Shown here: positions 11,592-21,901 of the stretch, piece after piece
How the letters are laid out: each line of letters opens with the position of its first letter
Position numbering within the stretch: position 1 is the first letter of the stretch
NCBI RefSeq assembly: GCF_024448695.1
Contig: NZ_JAMOHY010000001.1
Coordinates: 310,001 to 374,000, forward strand
Reading direction: 5' to 3'
Length of the DNA: 64,000 nucleotides
DNA from: Stutzerimonas stutzeri
GTDB taxonomy: Bacteria; Pseudomonadota; Gammaproteobacteria; Pseudomonadales; Pseudomonadaceae
Program-made: the position numbers and the translations under genes
Notes under the pieces: model-generated
Databases searched by the model: none
What the model was told of the DNA's origin: nothing
The model's input: only the letters and a program-made list of their open reading frames with translations

Positions 11592-12290
11592 TTAGTAATC
11601 TATTGCGCCCGTCAGCGTCTGCTGCTGCGCATAGCCGAGGTGCTTGACCAGCTGTTCACGCAGGCGGGCACTGACTTCGGAAAGCGCTATCGGCCCAGCG
11701 ACCAAATCGGCCACCTGCGTCATGGTCATGCCGGCGTAGCCGCAGGGGTTGATGCGCCGGAAGGGCTCAAGATCCATATCCACATTCAGCGCCAGCCCGT
11801 GAAACGAGCGACCGTTGCGGATGCGCAGACCCAGCGAGGCAATCTTCGCTCCATCGACGTAAACACCGGGGGCATCCGGCCTGGCCTGGGCCTGGACACC
11901 ATAGGTCGCCAACAGATCAATCAGGCTCTGCTCGATGCGGCTGACCAGTTCGCGCACGCCAAGCCCCAGGCGTCTTACATCCAGCAGCAGGTAGCACACC
12001 AGCTGGCCCGGTCCGTGATAGGTCACCTGACCACCACGGTCAGCCTGCACCACCGGAATGTCACCGGGCAGCAACAGGTGTTCGGCCTTGCCGGCCTGCC
12101 CCTGAGTGAACACCGGCAGGTGCTGCAACAGCCAGATTTCGTCATCGGTATCCGGCCCGCGCGTGTTGGTAAAGCGCTGCATGGCCTGCCAGGCGGGCTC
12201 GTATTCGGTCAGACCGAGATCGCGCACGCCCAGCACGCCGCCTCCGAAGGCATTCCGCATGGGCGGCAGGAGCAGGGTTTTGGCGCTCAT
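11592..12290 (-). CDS. lipB: Octanoyl-[ACP]:protein N-octanoyltransferase
   Basis: LipB transfers octanoate from acyl carrier protein to the lipoyl domains of 2-oxoacid dehydrogenases and the glycine cleavage H protein. In the 232-residue protein the family signatures are [12 protein letters not shown], the catalytic Lys in [10 protein letters not shown] and the catalytic Cys in RINPCGYAG. The ATG overlaps the stop of the upstream ybeD homologue by one base (TGATG), so translation is probably coupled. A start at [11 protein letters not shown], 10 codons later, is possible and is closer to the common length. Confidence 0.96.
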   Translation of the reverse strand: MSAKTLLLPPMRNAFGGGVLGVRDLGLTEYEPAWQAMQRFTNTRGPDTDDEIWLLQHLPVFTQGQAGKAEHLLLPGDIPVVQADRGGQVTYHGPGQLVCYLLLDVRRLGLGVRELVSRIEQSLIDLLATYGVQAQARPDAPGVYVDGAKIASLGLRIRNGRSFHGLALNVDMDLEPFRRINPCGYAGMTMTQVADLVAGPIALSEVSARLREQLVKHLGYAQQQTLTGAIDY

Positions 12291-12574
12291 CAGAGCACCA
12301 TTTGCACGCGCCCGGTTGCACGCAGATCAACGTGAATCGCCTGCAGCTGTTCGACTCCGGTCGCAGTGATCAGCACCTGGACGGAGAGGAAACGCCCGTT
12401 GCGGCTATCGCGCGTCACCAGTGTGGTTTCATCGAAACCGGGGGCATGCCGACGGATGACCTCGACCACTGCCTCATGGAAACCCTCTCCCGCTTGGCCA
12501 ATCACCTTGATCGGGTAGCGTTCGCAGGGGAATTCGATTTTTGGTGCCTGTGTATCGCTTGTGCTTTCGTTCAT
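12290..12574 (-). CDS. ybeD: YbeD/DUF493 family protein
   Basis: This is a 94-residue protein of the UPF0250 (YbeD) family, an ACT-like fold with no settled function that is often encoded between dacA and lipB. Family features are [18 protein letters not shown] near the N-terminus and [20 protein letters not shown] in the core. I chose the ATG at 12574 (MNESTSD). The frame is open further upstream but that extension overlaps the end of dacA and resembles no family member. Its association with lipB and the dacA cluster is widespread in gammaproteobacteria. Confidence 0.92.
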   Translation of the reverse strand: MNESTSDTQAPKIEFPCERYPIKVIGQAGEGFHEAVVEVIRRHAPGFDETTLVTRDSRNGRFLSVQVLITATGVEQLQAIHVDLRATGRVQMVL

Positions 12575-12641
12575 GGCTATGACGGACTCGTGATCCGCAA
12601 GCGCGTCCTGGCGGGGTGGCCAAGTCGCGCGCAAGGGGTTG

Positions 12642-13799
12642 TCAGTTGAAGATGTTGAAGAAGAACAGTCGAATGCTATCCCAAAAGCGGCGGAACAGCC
12701 CACCCTCTTCAACCGCGTGCAGGGCAATCAGATCGGTGCTCTGCAGCACTTGATCGTTGAGGCTGACCTCTACCTTGCCGATCACGTCACCCTGCTGGAT
12801 GGGTGCAGTCAGCTCGGGATTCAACGTCATCCCGGCCTGCAGCTTGTCCAGCTGGCCACGGGGTACCGTCAGGGTCAGGTCTTTCGCCAGACCGGCACTG
12901 ACCTGATCCTGCTGGCCTTTCCAGACACGGGATTTGGCCAGCTCGACGCCCTGCTGGTAGAAGGTGCGTGTTTCAAAGAAGCGGAAACCATAGGTCAGCA
13001 GCTTTTGCGTCTCGGCCGCGCGCGCCTGCTCGCTGTCGGTACCGAACACCACGCTGATCAGACGCATGCCATCGCGCACTGCCGAGGCCACCAGGCAGAA
13101 GCCCGCCTCTTCGGTATGCCCGGTTTTAAGGCCATCGACTGTCTTGTCACGCCACAACAGCAGGTTGCGGTTGGGCTGCTTGATGTTGTTCCAGAGGAAT
13201 TCCTTCTGTGCATAGATGCCGTAGTGCGCCGGGTCTTCGTAGATGATCGCGCGGGCCAGCTTGGCCATGTCGGACGCCGAAGAGTAGTGCTCAGGGTGCG
13301 GAAGGCCGGTGGAATTGACGAAATTGGTATTGGTCATGCCCAGCCGCTGTGCGGCTGCGTTCATCAGGTCGGCGAAAGCTTCCTCGCTGCCGGCGATGTA
13401 TTCGGCCATGGCCACGCTGGCATCGTTGCCTGACTGGATGATGATGCCGTGCAGCAGGTCGTCAACCGATACCTGGGTGTTGACCTGGATGAACATTCGC
13501 GAACCACCGGTACGCCAGGCCTTTTCACTGACGGTGACCATGTCGCTCTCGGCAATCTTGCCCTTCTGGATTTCCAGGGTGGCAATATAGGCGGTCATCA
13601 GCTTGGTCAGGCTGGCAGGTGGCAGGCGTTCGTCGCCGGCGTTTTCCACCAGTACCTTGCCGCTGGCGGCATCCATCAGCACGTAGGATTTCGCCGCCAG
13701 TTGCGGCGCCGAAGGAATGATCGGCTGGGCCAGCGCGACCGGCGCCACCGTCAGCAGAAAAAGAAGAAACAGGCGGTGCACGAAGGTTGTGATAGTCAT
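12642..13799 (-). CDS. dacA: D-alanyl-D-alanine carboxypeptidase, PBP5/6 type
   Basis: This periplasmic serine carboxypeptidase trims the terminal D-Ala of peptidoglycan pentapeptides. The 385-residue precursor starts [16 protein letters not shown], with a signal peptide ending near VALAQ. The three penicillin-binding motifs are present: SLTK at 63-66, SGN at 123-125 and KTG at 225-227. The PBP5-specific C-terminal beta domain follows, and the last 18 residues ([16 protein letters not shown]) form the amphipathic membrane anchor. GAGAGAG precedes the ATG at 13799. An ATG nine codons upstream is less likely. The P. aeruginosa counterpart is called dacC. Confidence 0.96.
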   Translation of the reverse strand: MTITTFVHRLFLLFLLTVAPVALAQPIIPSAPQLAAKSYVLMDAASGKVLVENAGDERLPPASLTKLMTAYIATLEIQKGKIAESDMVTVSEKAWRTGGSRMFIQVNTQVSVDDLLHGIIIQSGNDASVAMAEYIAGSEEAFADLMNAAAQRLGMTNTNFVNSTGLPHPEHYSSASDMAKLARAIIYEDPAHYGIYAQKEFLWNNIKQPNRNLLLWRDKTVDGLKTGHTEEAGFCLVASAVRDGMRLISVVFGTDSEQARAAETQKLLTYGFRFFETRTFYQQGVELAKSRVWKGQQDQVSAGLAKDLTLTVPRGQLDKLQAGMTLNPELTAPIQQGDVIGKVEVSLNDQVLQSTDLIALHAVEEGGLFRRFWDSIRLFFFNIFN

Positions 13800-13862
13800 T
13801 GCTCTCTCGAAAATGGGTATGGGCAAAACAGAATCGGTGTCACGGGTCTGACGGACGGCACA

Positions 13863-14855
13863 TCAGTCGCCTCGCACCCGCCGGGGCTGACCTAGGTTGG
13901 CGAGACGCACGTTCTGCTCGATCTGCTCGGCCTCATCCAGGGAGCCGATGGGGCCGAGGCGAACCCGGTGCAACACCTGCTCGCGATGAACCACCGAGCT
14001 GACGAATACCGGTGCGACCGTCATGCTGCTGAGCTTGTCGCGCAGCAGTTGGGCGGCATCCGGGTTGGCGAATGCGCCGACCTGCAGAAACAGCCCGGAA
14101 GCGACAGCGCCATCGCCATTACCGACTTCAACCGGTAGCGTAGCACCGGCATGCTGAGCTGGTGGTGGCGTGTAATTCTCGACCGGCTGTGCAAGCGTAC
14201 TAACGGCAACCTGGCTGGCTACCTTTTGCGGTTGTGCCAAAACCATCGGCGGCTGCTGACCCCGGTCGGCCCACCACTGCACAGGATCGATCCCCTCGAC
14301 CTTGACCCGTGCCGTCCCCGACTCGGCAAAGCCCAGCTTTTTCGCGGCGGCGAAGGACAGGTCGATGATGCGATCCGAGTAGAACGGGCCACGATCATTG
14401 ACCCGCAGCACGACGGTCTTGCTGTTGTCGATATTGGTCACCCGGACATAGCTGGGCAGCGGCAGGGTCTTGTGCGCGGCGCTCATGCCGTACAGATCGT
14501 ACTTCTCGCCATTGGCGGTCGGCTGACCGTGAAACTTGGTGCCATACCAGGACGCCGTACCGGTTTCCCGATAATTGCGGCCATCGCCAATCGGGTAGTA
14601 GGTCTTGCCCAGCACTTTGTAGGGGCTAGCCTTGAACGGACCGAAGTGGGGTGTCGGCACCGCATCAGGAATCGCCGAGACATCCACGCCCCACCAGGGC
14701 GCCCCATCCTGGTGTGGCCGCGAATAGTTTTCCGGACCACTGATCCCCCCGCCCTTGACCACCGCAGGGGGTGACGAAGGCGGCTTGGATGAACAGCCGG
14801 CAACCAGCGCAATGGCCACCATCAGCCCCAACAGCCTTGCCTGCAGACGAGTCAT
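13863..14855 (-). CDS. rlpA: Septal ring lytic transglycosylase RlpA, lipoprotein
   Basis: RlpA cleaves glycan strands that lack stem peptides, mainly at the septum. The 330-residue precursor has a lipobox LVAGC with Cys21. A double-psi beta-barrel domain spans about residues 95-190 (ETGTASWYGTKFHGQPTANG with catalytic-region residues, then VRVNDRGPFYSDRIIDLS). A proline- and glutamine-rich linker follows, and a C-terminal SPOR domain begins at GLFLQVGAFANPDAA, which binds denuded glycan. Its ATG overlaps the stop of mltB by four bases (ATGA). It belongs to the dacA-rlpA-mltB-rodA-mrdA cell-wall operon. Confidence 0.95.
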   Translation of the reverse strand: MTRLQARLLGLMVAIALVAGCSSKPPSSPPAVVKGGGISGPENYSRPHQDGAPWWGVDVSAIPDAVPTPHFGPFKASPYKVLGKTYYPIGDGRNYRETGTASWYGTKFHGQPTANGEKYDLYGMSAAHKTLPLPSYVRVTNIDNSKTVVLRVNDRGPFYSDRIIDLSFAAAKKLGFAESGTARVKVEGIDPVQWWADRGQQPPMVLAQPQKVASQVAVSTLAQPVENYTPPPAQHAGATLPVEVGNGDGAVASGLFLQVGAFANPDAAQLLRDKLSSMTVAPVFVSSVVHREQVLHRVRLGPIGSLDEAEQIEQNVRLANLGQPRRVRGD

Positions 14856-15871
14856 TGCGCCCCCTTGGCTTCGGCGAGCTGCCCGGCGAGCTGATGCACC
14901 GCCATGGCATACATGACGCTGCGGTTGTAGCGCGTGATGACATAGAAGTTCGGCAGGCCGATCCAGTATTCATCTCCCTCGGCCCCTTCCAGACGGAAGG
15001 CGGTCACGGCTGTGTCGTCGGCGATGGCGTCGTCGCTATGCCAGCCCAGCTCGCGCAGCTCGGCGGCCTTCAGAACCGGCTCCAGCCCTTGGGTAAGGCC
15101 TTCAGCATGGCGCTCGCCCTTTACCGTGGCTTGCGCAACCACCGGTTCGCCGGCTTTCCAGCCATGCTCCTTGAAATAGTTGGCGGCGCTGCCGATGGCA
15201 TCCACCGGGTTCTTCCAGATGTCGATGCGACCGTCATCATCGAAGTCCACCGCATAGGCGCGGAAGCTGCTCGGCATGAACTGCGGCAGCCCCATGGCAC
15301 CCGCGTAGGAGCCGGTAAGCGTCAGCGGATCGACCTGCTCTTCACGCGTCAGCAACAGAAACTCCTTGAGCTGCTGGCGAAAGAACGGCTGACGCGGGGG
15401 GTAATCGAAGCCCAGGGTGGCCAGCGCATCGATGACCCGGTGGCTGCCGGTGTTGCGGCCATAGAAGGTTTCCACGCCGATGATCGAGACGATCACTTCA
15501 GCGGGTACGCCAAAGTCGGCCTCGGCACGCGCCAGTGCGGCTTCGTTCTCGCGCCAGAAATCGACACCCTGGGCCACACGCGAGTCGGTCAGAAAGATGG
15601 GCCGATACTCCTTCCAGGGCTTGACCCGCTCAGCCGGGCGCGAAATCGCATCGAGAATGCCCTGCTTGCGCTCCGCCTGGGCCAGCAGTTCGACCAGCTG
15701 CTCACTGACAAAGCCATAATCCTGGCTCATTTCGAGAACGAACTCAGCGACCTTTTCGCCTTCATAGTCGGCAGCGCCTACCGCCTGGTTGCCGGCGAGC
15801 ACACCCATAAGTCCCACGCCGCAGAGCACGCGCGTCAACCGAGCATTACGTAATGATTTCAAGACATTCAC
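14852..15871 (-). CDS. mltB: Lytic murein transglycosylase B (SltB1-like)
   Basis: This is a GH103 lytic transglycosylase of 339 residues. An N-terminal signal peptide reaches about residue 33 (AVGAAD). I see no convincing lipobox, so it is probably soluble in the periplasm. The catalytic Glu lies in IIGVETFYGRNTG. GAMGLPQFMPSSFRAYAVDF and YVITRYNRSVMYAMAV are the other family blocks. The start is GTG at 15871 with AGG six bases upstream, two bases from the rodA stop. It is the second MltB-type enzyme in this window and lacks the peptidoglycan-binding domain of the first. Confidence 0.94.
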   Translation of the reverse strand: MNVLKSLRNARLTRVLCGVGLMGVLAGNQAVGAADYEGEKVAEFVLEMSQDYGFVSEQLVELLAQAERKQGILDAISRPAERVKPWKEYRPIFLTDSRVAQGVDFWRENEAALARAEADFGVPAEVIVSIIGVETFYGRNTGSHRVIDALATLGFDYPPRQPFFRQQLKEFLLLTREEQVDPLTLTGSYAGAMGLPQFMPSSFRAYAVDFDDDGRIDIWKNPVDAIGSAANYFKEHGWKAGEPVVAQATVKGERHAEGLTQGLEPVLKAAELRELGWHSDDAIADDTAVTAFRLEGAEGDEYWIGLPNFYVITRYNRSVMYAMAVHQLAGQLAEAKGAQ

Positions 15872-15872
15872 T

Positions 15873-17018
15873 CTAAACCTGTGCGATCCACTTGCGATGG
15901 GTGTGGATCGACATCAAAACCCCGAACCCCGCCAGCAGGGTCACCAATGACGTTCCGCCAAAACTGATAAAGGGCAGCGGCACCCCCACAACCGGCAGCA
16001 GCCCGCTGACCATACCGATATTGATGAAAACATAAACGGAAAATGTCATGGTCAGCGCCCCGGCAAGCAGTTTGCCGAACAGCGTCTGCGCCTGGACCGT
16101 GATGATCAGGCCACGCGCAATCAACAGCAGATAGACCAGCAGCAGCAGGCAGACCCCCACCAGGCCGAACTCCTCGGCCAGGACGGCAATGATAAAGTCC
16201 GTATGGCTTTCCGGCAAAAAATCCAGATGAGACTGGGTGCCCAGCAGCCAGCCCTTGCCGAACACGCCGCCCGAACCGATTGCAGCCTTGGACTGGATGA
16301 TGTTCCAGCCGGAGCCAAGCGGATCGCTTTCCGGGTCGAGAAAGGTCAGCACGCGCTGTTTCTGGTAGTTGTGGAGGACGAAATACCACATCCCCACGGC
16401 AATCGGCACCAGCGCCGCCATTGCCCCGAACACCCAGCGCCAGCGCAGGCCAGCGATGAACACTACGAAGGCCCCTGATACCAGAACCAGCAGTGCAGTG
16501 CCCAGATCCGGCTGTTTGAGGATCAGCACGAACGGCACGACGATCAGACACAGGCTGATAACGGTGTGCTTGATGCCGGGCGGCAGCACCCGGGTAGACA
16601 GGTACCAGGCAATGGTCATCGGCATGATGATTTTCATGAATTCCGACGGTTGGAAGCGAATCACCCCCGGAATGTTGATCCAGCGGGTCGCGCCCATCGC
16701 CGTGTAGCCGACGAACTCCACCGCGACCAACAGCGCCACCACCGCCAGATAGCCGAGCGGCACCCAGCGCGCCATGAAGCGTGGCTCGAACTGGGCAATG
16801 ACCAACATGGCCGCCAGGCCGATACCAAAGGAGGTGGCCTGCTTGATCAGCATGTCCCAGTTCTTGCCGCCTGCCGAATAGAGAATGAACAGGCTGCCGG
16901 TCGCCAGTAACAACAACAGCAACAGCAACAGACCATCGATATGCAGGCGCTGCAGCAGTGTGGCGCGGCGGCGCATCACATCGGTGCTCGAAAGCGTTCG
17001 GTCGAAGGTTCCGCTCAT
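15873..17018 (-). CDS. rodA: Rod-shape SEDS glycosyltransferase RodA
   Basis: RodA polymerises lipid II during cell elongation, paired with PBP2. The 381-residue protein has about ten hydrophobic segments. SEDS signatures are visible: RWINIPGVIRFQPSEFMKI, LKQPDLGTALLV, FLPESHTDFI (containing the catalytically important Asp), and VPLPFISFGGTSLV near the end. Its ATG overlaps the mrdA stop by four bases, fitting a coupled RodA-PBP2 pair in the Rod complex. Confidence 0.97.
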   Translation of the reverse strand: MSGTFDRTLSSTDVMRRRATLLQRLHIDGLLLLLLLLLATGSLFILYSAGGKNWDMLIKQATSFGIGLAAMLVIAQFEPRFMARWVPLGYLAVVALLVAVEFVGYTAMGATRWINIPGVIRFQPSEFMKIIMPMTIAWYLSTRVLPPGIKHTVISLCLIVVPFVLILKQPDLGTALLVLVSGAFVVFIAGLRWRWVFGAMAALVPIAVGMWYFVLHNYQKQRVLTFLDPESDPLGSGWNIIQSKAAIGSGGVFGKGWLLGTQSHLDFLPESHTDFIIAVLAEEFGLVGVCLLLLVYLLLIARGLIITVQAQTLFGKLLAGALTMTFSVYVFINIGMVSGLLPVVGVPLPFISFGGTSLVTLLAGFGVLMSIHTHRKWIAQV

Positions 17019-18904
17019 GGTCTGCCCGCCTCGGCGCTCAGGGGTAGCGCGTACTCGGCCTTCAGCTGCCCGAATTCGTCGAGCAACCAGGCATCCATCA
17101 CCAGCTTGGCCACTGGCGCAGCAACCCCGGAGCCGGACTCGCCGTTCTCGACCATCACCGCCACGGCAATCTGCGGATCGTGTACGGGCGCGAAGGCGAC
17201 GAACAGCGCATGGTCGCGATGGCGCTCATTGAGCTTGCCGCTGTCGTAACGCTCGCCCTGCTTGATCGCCACCACCTGCGCCGTGCCACTCTTGCCGGCA
17301 ATGCGATAGAGCGACGCATCACCGACCTTCCTCGCCGTGCCGCGGGCGCCATGCATCACCTGCTCCATGCCGTTGATGGCAGCATCCCAGTAGCGCGGGT
17401 CGCGCAGCTCGATATCCGGCAGCGGCTGCGGATCGACAGGCAACTCACCCTCGATGCGCCTCGCCAGATGAGGCCGGATCCACTTGCCCTGGGTAGCCAT
17501 CAGCGCCGTGGCCTGGGCCAGCTGCAGCGGCGTGGTCTGCATGTAGCCCTGACCGATGCCGAGAATCACCGTTTCACCCGGATACCAGGCCTGGCGATAA
17601 CGCGCGCGTTTCCAGTCGCGCGAGGGCATCAGGCCGGCAGTTTCCTCGAACATGTCCAGCGATACCCGCTGACCGATGCCGAAGCGCGTCATGTAGTCAT
17701 GCATCCGGTCGATGCCCATCTTGTGGGCCATGTCGTAAAAGTAGGTGTCATTGGAGCGGGCGATGGCCAGTTCCAGGTCGACCCAGCCATCGCCGCCCCG
17801 GTTCCAGTTGCGATACTTGTGCTTCACGTTCGGCAACTGAAAGAACCCCGGATCGAACACCTTGCTCTTTTCGGTGACCACACCGGTATCAAGACCCGCC
17901 ACTGCCATCATCGGCTTGATGGTCGAGCCCGGTGGGTACAGGCCGCGCAGCACACGATTGAACAGTGGGCGGTCGATGGAGTCGCGCAGTTCGCCATAGG
18001 CCTTGAAGCTGATGCCGGTGACGAACAGGTTGGGGTTGAAGCTCGGCTGACTCACCATCGCCAGCACCTCGCCGGTGGCCGGCTGCAAGGCCACGACCGC
18101 GCCACGACGCCCGCCAAGCGCGGCTTCGGCAGCCTCCTGCAGATCCAGATCGAGGGTCAGCGTCAGGTCCTTGCCCGGAACCGGATCGGTACGCTTGAGC
18201 ACGCGCAGCACGCGACCGCGAGCATTGGTCTCGACCTCTTCGTAGCCCACCCGGCCATGCAGCGAGTCCTCGTAGAACTTCTCGATACCGGTCTTGCCGA
18301 TGTGGTGCGTGCCGCTGTAATTGACCGAATCGAGCTGCTTGAGCTCGGCCTCGTTGATGCGCCCGACATAGCCGACCGAATGTGCGAAATGCTCACCCTG
18401 CGGATAGTGGCGGACCAACTGTGCCGCGACCTCAACCCCTGGCAGCCGGAATTGATCGACCGCGACACGGGCAATCTGCTCCTCCGACAGTTCGTACATG
18501 ATCGGTACCGGCTCGAAGGGGCGACGCCCCTGCAGCACACGTTTCTCGAACAGCTCGCGCTCCTCGGCAGACAACTGCAGCACCTCGACCACCGTATCCA
18601 GCGTCTTGCGCCAGTCTCCGGCACGTTCGCGGGTCACGGTCAGGCTGAAGCTGGGACGGTTATCGGCGATGATCCGCCCATCCCTGTCGAAGATCAGCCC
18701 ACGATTGGGCGGAATGGGCTGCACGTGAACACGGTTGTTCTCCGACAGCGTCGAGTGATGCTCATACTGCACCACCTGCAGGTAGTACATCCGCGCAATC
18801 AGCACAGCAAGCATCATCAGCACCACCAGAGCGCCCACGATTACCCGCCGACGCACCAGTTGGGCATCCTTTTCGTGGTCTTTCAGGGGGATCGGCTGGG
18901 ACAT
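17015..18904 (-). CDS. mrdA: Penicillin-binding protein 2 (elongation transpeptidase)
   Basis: PBP2 cross-links peptidoglycan along the lateral wall and activates RodA. The 629-residue protein has one N-terminal membrane anchor (about residues 20-42) and a pedestal domain beginning with the class B signature NRGLIFDRDGRIIADN. The transpeptidase domain carries S327-T-I-K330 (PPGSTIKP), the SND motif in IARSNDTYFYD and KSGTAQ. It precedes rodA in the transcript and lies 18 bases after rlmH. Beta-lactams such as mecillinam target this family. Confidence 0.97.
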   Translation of the reverse strand: MSQPIPLKDHEKDAQLVRRRVIVGALVVLMMLAVLIARMYYLQVVQYEHHSTLSENNRVHVQPIPPNRGLIFDRDGRIIADNRPSFSLTVTRERAGDWRKTLDTVVEVLQLSAEERELFEKRVLQGRRPFEPVPIMYELSEEQIARVAVDQFRLPGVEVAAQLVRHYPQGEHFAHSVGYVGRINEAELKQLDSVNYSGTHHIGKTGIEKFYEDSLHGRVGYEEVETNARGRVLRVLKRTDPVPGKDLTLTLDLDLQEAAEAALGGRRGAVVALQPATGEVLAMVSQPSFNPNLFVTGISFKAYGELRDSIDRPLFNRVLRGLYPPGSTIKPMMAVAGLDTGVVTEKSKVFDPGFFQLPNVKHKYRNWNRGGDGWVDLELAIARSNDTYFYDMAHKMGIDRMHDYMTRFGIGQRVSLDMFEETAGLMPSRDWKRARYRQAWYPGETVILGIGQGYMQTTPLQLAQATALMATQGKWIRPHLARRIEGELPVDPQPLPDIELRDPRYWDAAINGMEQVMHGARGTARKVGDASLYRIAGKSGTAQVVAIKQGERYDSGKLNERHRDHALFVAFAPVHDPQIAVAVMVENGESGSGVAAPVAKLVMDAWLLDEFGQLKAEYALPLSAEAGRP

Positions 18905-18922
18905 CCTGGGCTTTTACTGACT

Positions 18923-19390
18923 TCACTTGTGATAAGGGTGCCCTGACAGCAACGTCCAGGCACGATAGATCTGCTCGCCGATGAGAATGCGCACCAGCGG
19001 ATGCGGCAGAGTCAGCGGCGACAACGACCAGCGCTGCTCACTGCGTGCACAGACCTCCGGCGCCAGCCCTTCCGGGCCGCCCACCATCAGGTTGACGTTG
19101 CGTGCATCAAGCCGCCAGCGCTCCAGCTCAGCCGCCAGCTGTTCCGTGCTCCAGGGGCGCCCGGTCACTTCTAGGGTGACGATGCGCTCGCCCGGCTGAA
19201 CCCTGGCCAGCATGGCCTCGCCTTCCTGGCGAATCAACCGTGTCACGTCGGCATTCTTGCCGCGTGTGTTGAGGGATATTTCATGCAATTCCAGCGGCAG
19301 TTCGGACGGCAGGCGCCGGGCATATTCGTGCCAGCCATCCTCGACCCAGCGTGGCATCTTCGAGCCTACCGCGATCAGCTTGATCCGCAC
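18923..19390 (-). CDS. rlmH: 23S rRNA (pseudouridine1915-N3)-methyltransferase RlmH
   Basis: RlmH methylates pseudouridine 1915 in helix 69 of 23S rRNA in assembled 70S ribosomes. It is a SPOUT methyltransferase with a trefoil knot. The GTG at 19390 gives 155 residues, exactly the family length, starting [19 protein letters not shown]-binding blocks are [28 protein letters not shown] and the C-terminal [18 protein letters not shown]. The frame is open 25 codons further upstream but those residues resemble nothing and overlap rsfS. Confidence 0.96.
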   Translation of the reverse strand: MRIKLIAVGSKMPRWVEDGWHEYARRLPSELPLELHEISLNTRGKNADVTRLIRQEGEAMLARVQPGERIVTLEVTGRPWSTEQLAAELERWRLDARNVNLMVGGPEGLAPEVCARSEQRWSLSPLTLPHPLVRILIGEQIYRAWTLLSGHPYHK

Positions 19391-19397
19391 GGCTGGA

Positions 19398-19757
19398 CTA
19401 TTCCTGTTCGCCCGCGTGCTGTGCGCGGCTCTGCTCCGCACCCTGCCAGAGGCGTTCGAGGTCATAGAACTGGCGCGTCGGCACCTGCATCACATGCACC
19501 ACCACGTCGCCCAGGTCGAGCAGCGCCCACTCGCCACCTTCCAGCCCCTCGCTACCGAGCGGGCGTACGCCTTGCTCCTTGACCTTCTCCAGCACGTTGT
19601 CCGCCAGGGACTTCACGTGGCGGCTGGAGGTACCGCTGGCAATCACCATGAAATCGGTGACGCTGGTCTTGCCGCGTACATCGATGGGAGTGATGTCGGT
19701 GCCTTTCAGGTCTTCCAGGGCACTTACGACCAGCTGGACCAAAGATTCATTTTGCAT
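19398..19757 (-). CDS. rsfS: Ribosomal silencing factor RsfS
   Basis: RsfS binds ribosomal protein L14 and blocks 30S/50S joining in stationary phase or starvation. The 119-residue protein starts [19 protein letters not shown]. The family blocks [36 protein letters not shown] and REFYDLE-type [10 protein letters not shown] are present. I chose the ATG at 19757. A TTG four codons upstream has no better ribosome-binding site. It lies between nadD and rlmH, the usual order. Confidence 0.95.
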   Translation of the reverse strand: MQNESLVQLVVSALEDLKGTDITPIDVRGKTSVTDFMVIASGTSSRHVKSLADNVLEKVKEQGVRPLGSEGLEGGEWALLDLGDVVVHVMQVPTRQFYDLERLWQGAEQSRAQHAGEQE

Positions 19758-19771
19758 AGCTTGTAACAACC

Positions 19772-20431
19772 TCAGTTCGACGCCCGGTAAAGTCCGTGCG
19801 CGTTGATATAAGCCAGTACGGCGTCGGGCACCAGAAAACGCACCGAGCGACCACTGGCCAGAAATTGACGGATTCGCGTGGCCGACACCCCGAGAGGCGC
19901 CTGCCAGACAAAAGCGATCTGTCCGCCGCTGCCGGCCAGCGCCAGCGGATCGTTGACGCTGCGCGCCGCCTGCAGATCGCGCAGGGCTTCCGGCGCTTCA
20001 CTGTCGGCATCCGGACGCTGCATGACGAGAATGTGGCAATGGTCGAGCAATTCGCTCCAGCGGTGCCAGCTGGGCAAACCGCAGAAGGCATCCCAGCCGA
20101 CGATCAGAAACAGCTGGTCATCCTCGGCCAGTTCGGCACGCAGGGACTCCAGCGTGTCGATGGTGTAGGACGGCTTGTCGCGCTCCAGCTCGCGCGAATC
20201 GACCACCAGCAAGGGCAACCCTTCAACCGCCAGGCGCACCATGGCTAGGCGATCCTGCGCCGAGCAGCTGGGCGTTTCGCGGTGCGGCGGACGGAAGTTG
20301 GGCAACAGACGAACCTCGTCCAGCCCAAGGTACTCGGCCACCTCCAGCGCGCCGCGCAAATGGCCGATATGCACGGGGTCGAAGGTACCGCCGAGCAGGC
20401 CGATGCGCCGTGGTGTGCGGGTCGCATCCAT
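19772..20431 (-). CDS. nadD: Nicotinate-mononucleotide adenylyltransferase NadD
   Basis: NadD converts nicotinate mononucleotide and ATP to nicotinate adenine dinucleotide, the penultimate step of de novo NAD synthesis. From the ATG at 20431 it has 219 residues. The nucleotidyltransferase signature [16 protein letters not shown] is near the N-terminus, and [29 protein letters not shown] contributes the ISSTxIR-like motif at the C-terminus (positions about 175-205). The ATG overlaps the proA stop by one base (TGATG). Confidence 0.96.
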   Translation of the reverse strand: MDATRTPRRIGLLGGTFDPVHIGHLRGALEVAEYLGLDEVRLLPNFRPPHRETPSCSAQDRLAMVRLAVEGLPLLVVDSRELERDKPSYTIDTLESLRAELAEDDQLFLIVGWDAFCGLPSWHRWSELLDHCHILVMQRPDADSEAPEALRDLQAARSVNDPLALAGSGGQIAFVWQAPLGVSATRIRQFLASGRSVRFLVPDAVLAYINAHGLYRASN

Positions 20432-21696
20432 CAAGTACGCACGTGACCGTCGCCAAAGACCAGGTACTTCTCGCTGGTCAGGCCTTCCAGGCCAACCGGG
20501 CCGCGCGCATGCAGCTTGTCGGTGGAGATGCCGATCTCCGCCCCCAGGCCATACTCGAAGCCATCGGCGAAGCGTGTCGAGGCGTTGATCATCACCGAGG
20601 CCGAATCCACTTCGGTGATGAAGCGCCGCGCATCGCTGAAGTTCTCGGTGACGATGGCGTCGGTATGTTGCGAGCCGTAGCGGTTGATGTGCCCGATGGC
20701 CTCATCCAGCGAATCGACCACGCGAATCGACAGGATCGGCGCGTTGTACTCGGTGCTCCAATCCTCTTCGCTGGCGACCAGCACGGCGTCGCCGAGCAGT
20801 TCGCGGGTACGCGGGCAGCCGCGTAGTTCCACGCCCTTGTCGCGGTAGATGGCAGCCAGCGGCGGCAGCACCCGAGGCGCGATGGCTGCGTGCACCAGCA
20901 GGGTTTCCATGGCGTTGCACGGCGCGTAGCGCTGGGTCTTGGCGTTGTCGGCCACGCGGATGGCCTTGTCCAGGTCCGCCGCCGCATCGATGAAGACATG
21001 ACAGATGCCATCCAGGTGTTTGATCACCGGCACCTTGGCGTCACGGCTGATGCGCTCGATCAGGCCCTTGCCGCCCCGCGGAACGATGACATCGACAAAC
21101 TCGGGCATGGTGATCAGCGCACCGACGGCAGCACGGTCGGTGGTTTCCACCACCTGCACTGCGGCTGCCGGCAGCCCGGCCTCGGCCAGCCCCAGCTGGA
21201 TGCAGCGGGCAATCGCCTGGTTCGAGTGGATCGCCTCGGAGCCGCCGCGCAGGATGGTGGCGTTACCCGACTTGAGGCACAGGCTGGCGGCGTCGATGGT
21301 CACGTTGGGCCGTGATTCGTAGATGATCCCGACCACCCCCAGGGGCACGCGCATCCGGCCAACCTGGATACCCGACGGCAGGTAGCGCATGTCACGGATT
21401 TCGCCGATGGGGTCCGGCAGGGTGGCGACCTGGCGCAGGCCTTCGATCATGTCGTCGATGCGCGCCGGGGTCAGCGCCAGGCGATCGAGCATGGCTTCGT
21501 CGAGGCCGTTGGCGCGCCCGGCGTCGAGATCCTGCCGGTTGGCGCTGATCAACTCATCGCGTGCCGCATTCAGTGCAGCGGCTGCCGCATGCAACGCCCT
21601 GTTCTTCTGCGCGGTGGAAGCGCGCACAAGCACGCGTGACGCCTCGCGCGCGGCGCGACCAAGGCGGGTCATGTAATCGAGTACGGACTCGGTCAT
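20431..21696 (-). CDS. proA: Gamma-glutamyl phosphate reductase
   Basis: ProA reduces gamma-glutamyl phosphate to glutamate semialdehyde with NADPH in proline synthesis. The 421-residue protein belongs to the aldehyde-dehydrogenase superfamily. The catalytic Cys is in [12 protein letters not shown] and [16 protein letters not shown] is a family block. The start [13 protein letters not shown] at 21696 matches Pseudomonas homologues. It is the first gene of the minus-strand cluster running to lipB. The 205 bases to the divergent DedA-PAP2 gene hold no feature I can support. Confidence 0.97.
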   Translation of the reverse strand: MTESVLDYMTRLGRAAREASRVLVRASTAQKNRALHAAAAALNAARDELISANRQDLDAGRANGLDEAMLDRLALTPARIDDMIEGLRQVATLPDPIGEIRDMRYLPSGIQVGRMRVPLGVVGIIYESRPNVTIDAASLCLKSGNATILRGGSEAIHSNQAIARCIQLGLAEAGLPAAAVQVVETTDRAAVGALITMPEFVDVIVPRGGKGLIERISRDAKVPVIKHLDGICHVFIDAAADLDKAIRVADNAKTQRYAPCNAMETLLVHAAIAPRVLPPLAAIYRDKGVELRGCPRTRELLGDAVLVASEEDWSTEYNAPILSIRVVDSLDEAIGHINRYGSQHTDAIVTENFSDARRFITEVDSASVMINASTRFADGFEYGLGAEIGISTDKLHARGPVGLEGLTSEKYLVFGDGHVRT

Positions 21697-21901
21697 TGTC
21701 TGGCTGGCCTGAATCAAGGGAAAGCGGCAGATTATAGCCATCCCGGGGCGCCTGCGCACAGCGAAGCACTCGAACGGCGCCGCACGGTAGCCGCAGACTG
21801 TGGACTCGTGCCCTGCCGCGCACTGGCGCTATCATCCCGCCCGTCTGAAACCAGTCCACTTACCCGTGGGTCGAAACCCTCCCGATCCAAGGAAAACCCT
21901 C

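Noticed and set aside
17180..18946. A 588-codon open frame antisense to mrdA
   Set aside because: It is a shadow of the penicillin-binding protein gene, whose motifs are complete on the minus strand.
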